64,000 bases of DNA from Anaerotalea alkaliphila (lineage in GTDB: Bacteria; Bacillota; Clostridia; Lachnospirales; Vallitaleaceae), in NCBI RefSeq assembly GCF_010179735.1, contig NZ_JAAEEH010000004.1, positions 46,160-110,159 on the forward strand, written 5' to 3'. This document shows positions 58,488-64,000 of this stretch, in pieces. The notes beneath the pieces are model-generated. The model ran no database searches, was not told the DNA's origin, and saw nothing but the letters and a program-made list of their open reading frames with translations. Within the stretch, counting starts at the first letter, position 1; each line of letters begins with the position of its first letter. Both the position numbers and the translations under genes were made by a program.

Positions 58488-59765
58488 TCAATGGCTGTAG
58501 AAGGCGGAAAACAGCCGGATGCTGTCCTCCAGATCCTTCCTTCCCATCAGTTCCCTGGCCGAATGCATGGCCAGCATGGGGATGCCCATGTCCACCGTCG
58601 GCACGGGAAGGTGCCTGGCCATGAGGGGACCGATGGTCTTGCCTCCGGGGCTGTCGGAATGGTTCACGAAGAGCTGGTGCTCCACCCCCGCCAGGCCGCA
58701 CAGCTGCCGGAAGGCGCCTCCGGTTTCCGGATCCCCGGCATAGCTTTGGGATGCGCTCCCCTTCAGCACCACCCCCCTGTTCAGCAGGGGCTTGTGCACC
58801 GGATCCGCCTTCTCCGGCGCGTTGGGATGGACCCCGTGGGCTCCGTCGGCGGAAATCAGGAAGGATTGGGCCAACATCCGCTGGTACTGGCTGGGGGTGC
58901 GGTTCAGCATCAGGCTGAACCGCTGCAGGACCAGCGCCGGCAGGTTGGAATCCGCCCCCGCCTTGGAACCGCTGCCCACCTCCTCATGGTCCATGAAAAG
59001 CGCCACGTTGATCCCGTGGTCATGGACCGTCTCCGCCATGGCCCGGGTGATGGCGTAGACCATGGCCAGGTCGTCGATCCGGGGGGCCGAAACGAACTCC
59101 TCCTCCAGCCCCAGCAGGACCGGCTTCTCCACCACATAAAGGCCCATGTCGTAGTCCAGGATCTCGTAGGGATCCACGTCCAGGGCCCTTGCGAGCAGCT
59201 TCCGGATCCTGCCCTCCTCTTCCCCCGGCTTGCCCAGGAGGCCTGCCAGGGGAAGCATGTCCTTCTGCTTCTTCAGCTCCACGCCCTTGTTCACATCCCG
59301 GTTCATGTGGATGGCCAGGTTCGGGATGGTGAACAGGGGCTTGCCCAGGTCCAGGGTCCGCATCCTGGGATGCAGGGTCTTTTCGGAGCGCAGGGCCACC
59401 CTTCCCGCCATGGAAAGGGGCCTGTCCATCCAGCTGGACAGGATGGGGCTGCCATAAGTCTCCACATTCAGCTTCAGGTACCCTTCCGCGGTCATTTCCG
59501 GTTCCGGCTTCAGCCGGAAGCCCGGCGAGTCCGTATGGGCCCCCAGGATCCTAAACCCGTCGGTCATGCTCCGCTTCCTGCCGATGGAGACCGCCACCAG
59601 CATGGTGGGATAGGGGCGCACCAGATACCTGCCCCCCTCCTCCACGGACCATTCCTCGGCCATGTCCAGTTCCACGAACCCGGCCTCCACCAGCCTTTGG
59701 GCGCTGGCCTCCACCGCTGTCACAGGCACGGTGGCCCTATCCAAAAACGCAAAAAAATCCTTCAT
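58488..59765 (-). CDS. M18-family aminopeptidase
   Basis: A 425-residue zinc aminopeptidase of the aspartyl-aminopeptidase (M18) family. Zinc ligands and catalytic residues appear in GAHTDSPGFRL (His77, Asp79), RIDDLAMVYA, MDHEEVGSGSKAG and DMGIPMLAMHSARELMG. Length and the SYGSPIL-like ETYGSPILSSWMDRPL block are typical. It cleaves N-terminal residues, acidic ones in the best-known members. It follows potD by 38 nt in the same direction. Confidence 0.93.
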   Translation of the reverse strand: MKDFFAFLDRATVPVTAVEASAQRLVEAGFVELDMAEEWSVEEGGRYLVRPYPTMLVAVSIGRKRSMTDGFRILGAHTDSPGFRLKPEPEMTAEGYLKLNVETYGSPILSSWMDRPLSMAGRVALRSEKTLHPRMRTLDLGKPLFTIPNLAIHMNRDVNKGVELKKQKDMLPLAGLLGKPGEEEGRIRKLLARALDVDPYEILDYDMGLYVVEKPVLLGLEEEFVSAPRIDDLAMVYAITRAMAETVHDHGINVALFMDHEEVGSGSKAGADSNLPALVLQRFSLMLNRTPSQYQRMLAQSFLISADGAHGVHPNAPEKADPVHKPLLNRGVVLKGSASQSYAGDPETGGAFRQLCGLAGVEHQLFVNHSDSPGGKTIGPLMARHLPVPTVDMGIPMLAMHSARELMGRKDLEDSIRLFSAFYSH

Positions 59766-59803
59766 CCCAGAACCTCACTCCCCTCGCTCCACGGCTGCTT
59801 CCT

Positions 59804-60850
59804 CTATTGTTGCTTGAAATCCGTCCATATCTTGTCGTAGACCACCGTGGTTTCACCCACGTCCACCAGGAATTCCCCCTGGGCGTAGACCGAATCGTCC
59901 GGATAGATGCCTGGATTGTTCCGGGTCTCCTCGTCGATCAGCTCCAGGGCGGCCGCATTGGGATTGGTGTAGGGGAAGCTGTCGGAACAGATCTTGCTGT
60001 TCTCCGGGCGCAGCATGAAGCTGATGAACTTCCGGGCGTTTTCTGCATTGGGCGCCCCCTTGGGGATGACGAAGTTGTCCTGCCAGAGGTAAAGGCCTTC
60101 CTCCGGCATCACGATCTTGATGTCCGGATTCTCCTTCTGGGCCATGACCGCCTCCGCGTTCCACACATAGCCTACGGAAACCTCCCCGCTGATCAGAAGG
60201 GATTTGGGGCTGTCGCTGTCGAAGGCCTTGATGTTGGGCTTCAGCGCCGCCAGTTCCCTGGCCGCCGCCTCCAGCACCCCGGGGTCCGTCTCGTTGATGG
60301 ACTTGCCCAGCTTCTTCAGGGCCAGCCCCATGACCGCCCGCTGGTCGTCCAGGACCACGATGCTGTTCTCAAGGGCGGGATTCCAAAGGTCCGCATACTC
60401 CTCGATGTCGAAATCCACCTTGGAGGTGTTCACCGCCAGCAGGGCGGTCCCGGCCATGTAGGGCAGGGAATACCTGTTGCCCGGGTCGAAGGCCAGGTCC
60501 AGGTAGTTGGCCCCCAGGTTCTCCACGCCTTCGATCCCTTCCAGTCCGATTTCCTCCAGCAGCTTCTGCTGGATCATGATGTCCACCATGTAATCCGTGG
60601 AAACGGCGATGTCGTACATGCCCGGAGCCGTCATGATCTTGGCCAGCATCTCCTCGTTGGAGGAGTAGGTGTTGTAGTTCACCCGGACACCGGTCTCCTC
60701 CTCGAACTTCTCGATCAGTTCCTGGGGCAGGTATTCGGACCAGTTGAACAGGTTCAGCTCGTTGGACGCTTCCTTCTTTCCGCATCCTCCGAGCGCCAGG
60801 CCCATGGCCAGCAGGAAGGCCGCCAATGCGGCCGTTTTTCTCATTCTCAT
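59804..60850 (-). CDS. potD: Spermidine/putrescine ABC transporter, substrate-binding lipoprotein
   Basis: A 348-residue extracytoplasmic polyamine-binding protein. The signal MRMRKTAALAAFLLAMGLALGGC provides the lipid cysteine. NLFNWSEYLPQELIEKFEEETGVRV and the MLAKIMTAPGMYDIAVSTDYMV region are strongly PotD-like, and acidic/aromatic residues such as WNAE and LWQDNF match the polyamine pocket. Last gene of potABCD. Confidence 0.95.
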   Translation of the reverse strand: MRMRKTAALAAFLLAMGLALGGCGKKEASNELNLFNWSEYLPQELIEKFEEETGVRVNYNTYSSNEEMLAKIMTAPGMYDIAVSTDYMVDIMIQQKLLEEIGLEGIEGVENLGANYLDLAFDPGNRYSLPYMAGTALLAVNTSKVDFDIEEYADLWNPALENSIVVLDDQRAVMGLALKKLGKSINETDPGVLEAAARELAALKPNIKAFDSDSPKSLLISGEVSVGYVWNAEAVMAQKENPDIKIVMPEEGLYLWQDNFVIPKGAPNAENARKFISFMLRPENSKICSDSFPYTNPNAAALELIDEETRNNPGIYPDDSVYAQGEFLVDVGETTVVYDKIWTDFKQQ

Positions 60851-60853
60851 CGT

Positions 60854-61621
60854 TTACTCCTTCTTCAGTTTTTCCCCCAGGAGGGCCACCGTGATGGTGA
60901 TCACCAGCATGACCGTGGACAGCGCGTTGATTTCAGGGCTGACGCCGAACTTGACCATGGAATAGACCTGGAGGGGAAAGGTGTTGGTGCTGGGACCGGT
61001 GACAAAAAAGCTGGTGATCACATCGTCGATGGACAAGGTGAAGGACAGCAGGGCGCCGGCGGCCACGCCGGGCAGTATCACCGGCAGGGTCACATGCAGG
61101 AACGTCTGCAGGGGACTGGCCCCCAGGTCCATGGCTGCCTCCTCGATGGCGCTGTCGAATCCCGCCATCCGGGACTTGACGGTGATGAACACGAAGGGGA
61201 TGCTGAAGGTCGCATGGGCGATGACCAGGGTCCGGATCCCCAGGGGGACCCGGAAACGGCTGAAGAACATCAGCAGGGCGATGCCCAGCACAATCTCGGG
61301 GATGACCATGGGGATGTACAGCAGGTTGTCCAGCACGGCCTTTCCCTTGAACTTGTATCGGTACATGCCCACCGCCGCCAGCGTCCCCACCATGGTGGAG
61401 AGGGCCGTGGACAGGAAGGCCACCTGCAGGGAATTCCCCATGGCCCGCAGGATGTCCCGGTTGCCCATGAGCTTCCTGTACCAGTCCAGGGTGAATCCGG
61501 TCCAGACCGCGTTCAGCTTGGAGGTGTTGAAGGAAAAGACGATCAACACCAGGATGGGCACATACAGCAGGGCGAAAATCAGGACCATGTACAGCTTGGA
61601 AAAAATCTTGCGCTTCGGCAT
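60854..61621 (-). CDS. potC: Spermidine/putrescine ABC transporter, permease
   Basis: A 255-residue permease with six helices. The EAA-type coupling loop is EEAAMDLGASPLQTFLHVTLPVILPGV. It starts directly after the potB stop with a gap of one base, and its own stop is 3 nt before potD. It forms the channel with PotB. Confidence 0.95.
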   Translation of the reverse strand: MPKRKIFSKLYMVLIFALLYVPILVLIVFSFNTSKLNAVWTGFTLDWYRKLMGNRDILRAMGNSLQVAFLSTALSTMVGTLAAVGMYRYKFKGKAVLDNLLYIPMVIPEIVLGIALLMFFSRFRVPLGIRTLVIAHATFSIPFVFITVKSRMAGFDSAIEEAAMDLGASPLQTFLHVTLPVILPGVAAGALLSFTLSIDDVITSFFVTGPSTNTFPLQVYSMVKFGVSPEINALSTVMLVITITVALLGEKLKKE

Positions 61622-61622
61622 C

Positions 61623-62501
61623 CTACATCACCCCCATGTCGTCTTTGTCCCCGCCCAGCAGCTTCAGGTATGCCAGGACCACCAGCAGGGTCAGCAGGAT
61701 CAGGATGATGGAGATGGCCGACCCGAAGGGCCAGTTCCTGGATGCCAGGAACTGGTTCTTGATCAGGTTCCCGATGATCATGTGCTTGCCGCCCCCCATC
61801 AGGTCGGGGATGAAGAAGTACCCCAGGGAGGGGATGAACACCAGCAGGGAGCCTGCCACGATGCCCGGGAGGGTCAGGGGCAGGGTCACCTGCAGGAACG
61901 TCTGGAGAGGTGTTGCCCCCAGGTCGGCGGAAGCCTCCAGAAGGCTCTTGTCCAGCTTTTCGATGATGCTGTACAGGGGCAGGATCATGAAGGGGAAGAG
62001 GGTGTAGGTCATCCCCAGGAAGATGGCCCCGTAGCTGTACAGCATCTGCAAGGGCTCCTGGATCCATCCCAGCTGCAGCAGCACCGTATTGATCAGGCCT
62101 TCGGTGCGCAGCAGCAGGATCCAGGCATAGGTCCTGACCAGGGAATTGGTCCAGAAAGGGATGATGATCAGCACCAGCAGGAGCCTGTGGTGTTTCTTCT
62201 CGGTCCCCGCCACGAAGTAGGCGAAGGGGTAGCCCAGCAGCAGGCAGCTCACCGTCGTCCCCAAGGCGATCCCCACGCTGGTCAGGAACACCTGGACATA
62301 TAGGGGGTCCGCAAGGGCCCGGTAGTTCTCCAGGGTGAAATGGAACTTCACATCCCCGTAGACGCCCCGCTGGAGGAAGCTGATCAGCAGGATCAGGCCC
62401 AGGGGGACCACCATGAACAGGACCATCCACAGGTACACCGGCGAGATGGTCGCCAGGATCCCCCGCATGCTCCGCCTTCTCGAATGTTTCTTCTCCGCCA
62501 T
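61623..62501 (-). CDS. potB: Spermidine/putrescine ABC transporter, permease
   Basis: A 292-residue permease with six helices and the EAA loop LEASADLGATPLQTFLQVTLPLTLPGI. The N-terminus is strongly basic (EKKHSRRRSMR), giving cytosolic orientation. It begins 6 nt after the potA stop. Confidence 0.95.
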   Translation of the reverse strand: MAEKKHSRRRSMRGILATISPVYLWMVLFMVVPLGLILLISFLQRGVYGDVKFHFTLENYRALADPLYVQVFLTSVGIALGTTVSCLLLGYPFAYFVAGTEKKHHRLLLVLIIIPFWTNSLVRTYAWILLLRTEGLINTVLLQLGWIQEPLQMLYSYGAIFLGMTYTLFPFMILPLYSIIEKLDKSLLEASADLGATPLQTFLQVTLPLTLPGIVAGSLLVFIPSLGYFFIPDLMGGGKHMIIGNLIKNQFLASRNWPFGSAISIILILLTLLVVLAYLKLLGGDKDDMGVM

Positions 62502-62507
62502 AGCCGC

Positions 62508-63590
62508 CTACTTTCTCAGGACCAGGGACTGGGAAGTCTGCCACCGCAGCTTCACGCTGTCTCCGGGCTGGAAACGCATCTCCATCCCTGCCTGGTCCGT
62601 CACCGTGACTTCCTTGCCGTCTGCCAGGGACACGATGGATTTGATGATGGAACCGATGTAGATGAACTCCTTGAAGGTGGCCTCCACCACCACGTCCACC
62701 GGCTGGTCCGGCTGGGTGATGAAGATCCTTTCCGGCCGGACCGTGAAGCTGACGGTCTCCCCCACCTCCAACCCTTCCCCCAGGACGGGAAGGGTGAAGT
62801 TGCTGGTCTGCACCCGGTAGACCCCCTCCTCCTCCTGGGACAGGACCGTCCCGGAAAAAAGGTTGGTCTCCCCGATGAAGTCCGCAACGAACCGGGTCCG
62901 GGGGTTTTCGTAGATTTCCACCGCCGTCCCGATCTGCTCGATCCGCCCGTCGTTCATGATGGCGATCCGGTCCGACATGGTCAGTGCCTCCTCCTGGTCG
63001 TGGGTCACGTAGACGAAGGTGATGTCCAGTTCCCGCTGGAGGTGCTTCAGCTCCACCTGCATCTGCTTCCGCAGCTTCATGTCCAAGGCGCCCAAAGGCT
63101 CGTCCAGCAGCAGGACCCGGGGTTCGTTCACGATGGCCCGGGCGATGGCCACCCGCTGCTTCTGCCCGCCGCTCAGCTGGTTGGGCCTCCGGTGCCCATA
63201 CCCCTCCAGGCGCACCAGCTTCAGGGCTTCCTCCACCTTCTTCCTGATCCGGTCCTTGGGCATCTTCTTCATCTTCAGTCCGAAGCCCACGTTCTGCTCG
63301 ATGTTCATGTGGGGAAAAAGGGCGTAGCTCTGGAAGACCGTGTTCACGTTCCTTTCATGGGGGGGTTGGTCCTTCACATCCTTGCCCCCGATGAGGACCT
63401 TTCCTCCGGTGGGCTCCTCGAAGCCTGCGATGATCCGCAGGGTCGTCGTCTTTCCGCATCCGCTGGACCCGAGGAACGTGAGGAATTCCCCTTCCATTAT
63501 GTCCAGGTCGATATGGTCCACCGCGATGGTGTCCTCATACACCTTCTGCAGGTCTCTGATCTGTACGATGATGTTCGCTTGTTCTGCCAT
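62508..63590 (-). CDS. potA: Spermidine/putrescine ABC transporter, ATPase
   Basis: A 360-residue ATPase. Walker A GSSGCGKT (residues about 38-45), Q-loop, signature LSGGQKQRVAIARAI, Walker B VLLLDEPLGALD and VTHDQEEAL are all present; the C-terminal TOBE_2 domain (about 275-350) is typical of PotA. AGGAGG lies 5 nt before the ATG. First gene of potABCD. Confidence 0.96.
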   Translation of the reverse strand: MAEQANIIVQIRDLQKVYEDTIAVDHIDLDIMEGEFLTFLGSSGCGKTTTLRIIAGFEEPTGGKVLIGGKDVKDQPPHERNVNTVFQSYALFPHMNIEQNVGFGLKMKKMPKDRIRKKVEEALKLVRLEGYGHRRPNQLSGGQKQRVAIARAIVNEPRVLLLDEPLGALDMKLRKQMQVELKHLQRELDITFVYVTHDQEEALTMSDRIAIMNDGRIEQIGTAVEIYENPRTRFVADFIGETNLFSGTVLSQEEEGVYRVQTSNFTLPVLGEGLEVGETVSFTVRPERIFITQPDQPVDVVVEATFKEFIYIGSIIKSIVSLADGKEVTVTDQAGMEMRFQPGDSVKLRWQTSQSLVLRK

Positions 63591-63628
63591 GGAAACCTCC
63601 TGCCGTCTTCCGTTCCTGTTCCGACTTC

Positions 63629-63657
63629 ATTTTAGCAAAAACGCTTCCTGTTGTATA
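63629..63657 (-). promoter_or_regulatory. Possible promoter of potABCD
   Basis: On the minus strand an extended -10 box TGCTAAAAT (TAAAAT at 63629-63634) with TATACA 17 nt upstream (63652-63657). The -35 box is weak. Confidence 0.4.
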
Positions 63658-63741
63658 GGAAAAAGATGGAGAAAAAAGGCTAGCGCACGAGAGGCCACTG
63701 AAAAACATCATAGTTTTTCGTAGCCGCAAATTTAACCAAAC

Positions 63742-63787
63742 AAAAACCCACCATGACCTGAAACGTTTTCAGGTCATGGTGGGTTTT
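63742..63787. terminator. Terminator at the end of the transposase gene
   Basis: CAAAAACCCACCATGACCTGAAA and its complement form a very long stem with a CG loop region and T runs on both sides, just after the transposase stop codon. Confidence 0.85.
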
Positions 63788-63818
63788 TCATGTCTGTTTG
63801 TGGCCTATGATACTTTTT

Positions 63819-64000
63819 CTATTCCATCAGTTTTATGATGCGCTTCAGATTGACTGCGAATATGGTGACGGCACCTTGCATTTCCATGCCTGAAAGACCT
63901 GACGATGATGCAACATCATAGCCATGCCTGTGTTTGAGCTCGCTGTTTTTTGCTTCGATTTTATACCGTTCCTTGGATTTTTCCTTGAAGTGTTCACTCT
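63819..64000 (-). CDS. IS1182-type transposase, C-terminal fragment (5' part beyond the window)
   Basis: The minus-strand frame that enters at base 64000 runs to a TAG at 63819-63821. Its 60 codons read ...SEHFKEKSKERYKIEAKNSE, then LKHRHGYDVA and FAVNLKRIIKLME. This is the usual C-terminal end of the DDE transposases with the DDE_Tnp_1_6 domain (IS1182 family), where the E of the DDE triad lies in the KIEAKNSELK motif. Whether the full gene is intact cannot be judged. Confidence 0.85.
   Translation of the reverse strand, partial: SEHFKEKSKERYKIEAKNSELKHRHGYDVASSSGLSGMEMQGAVTIFAVNLKRIIKLME

Larger units (their letters stand above)
63691..64000 (-). mobile_element. End of an IS1182-type insertion sequence (continues beyond the window)
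   Basis: Contains the transposase 3' end (63819-64000), a terminator and, at about 63691, GAGGCCACTGAAAAA, which resembles terminal sequence I associate with this IS family. The exact terminal base is not established because the partner end lies outside the window. Confidence 0.6.

Noticed and set aside
1..64000. CRISPR array or prophage
   Set aside because: No regularly spaced repeats, phage structural genes, integrase or cas-like genes are visible; the repeated sequences are terminator stem-loops.

Overview
The window looks like chromosomal DNA of a G+C-rich member of the Bacillota, probably an anaerobic or facultative Clostridia-type organism. Pointers are the FMN riboswitch in front of a ribD-ribE-ribBA operon, strong AGGAGG ribosome binding sites, consensus sigma-A promoters with 17-nt spacers, several GTG/TTG starts, lipoprotein signal peptides, a YerC/TrpR-like regulator, DegV, and two lysine-2,3-aminomutase-type radical SAM enzymes. 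The species is not identified. Most genes lie on the minus strand.

Layout. 1-3141: riboflavin operon (ribD, ribE, ribBA cut by the window edge) under an FMN riboswitch with an intrinsic terminator. 3167-9868: DUF3048 lipoprotein, a radical SAM/DUF4130 'DNA metabolism' pair, a C39-like protein, malic enzyme and a HerA-like ATPase. 10019-15453: CDP-alcohol phosphatidyltransferase, M20 amidohydrolase, methyltransferase, Na+/alanine symporter, D-aminoacyl-tRNA deacylase, an unknown gene and tRNA-Leu(CAG). 15559-23578: an osmoadaptation block with a KamA paralogue, an OpuC-type compatible-solute ABC transporter, a BusR-like regulator (GntR HTH plus RCK_C), a cupin, and ablAB for N-epsilon-acetyl-beta-lysine behind a long structured leader. 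23697-35633: a DUF1538 membrane protein with a tandem P-II-like protein, an ECF S-component/kinase/MscS operon, an MFS/FAH/FGGY-kinase operon, a K+ channel with a zinc ribbon, a DUF2680 protein, an S1C protease, a DsrE protein, a PH-domain protein and a pirin.

35670-46791: a visibly lower-G+C catabolic island. One minus-strand operon encodes a DUF1537 kinase, Fe-alcohol dehydrogenase, DapA/NanA-type lyase, PdxA2, TRAP-TAXI importer (two genes), a YhcH/NanQ-type protein and a sialidase-like Asp-box protein; a PrpR_N-domain regulator is divergent. Near-identical terminator sequences lie in inverted orientation at both ends. The set resembles a sialic-acid (nan) gene set rewired to four-carbon sugar-acid enzymes, and its true substrate is unknown.

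46803-64000: zinc-ribbon protein, methyltransferase, GltS-type symporter, an AT-rich RhuM-Doc/Fic gene inserted beside rlmCD, pcrA, DUF1836 regulator, yerC, PHP phosphoesterase, a split chromate-transporter pair, degV, M18 aminopeptidase, the spermidine/putrescine operon potABCD, and the 3' end of an IS1182-type transposase at the window edge. No CRISPR array, rRNA or prophage was seen. Starts, promoters and family calls were read by eye; no database search was run.
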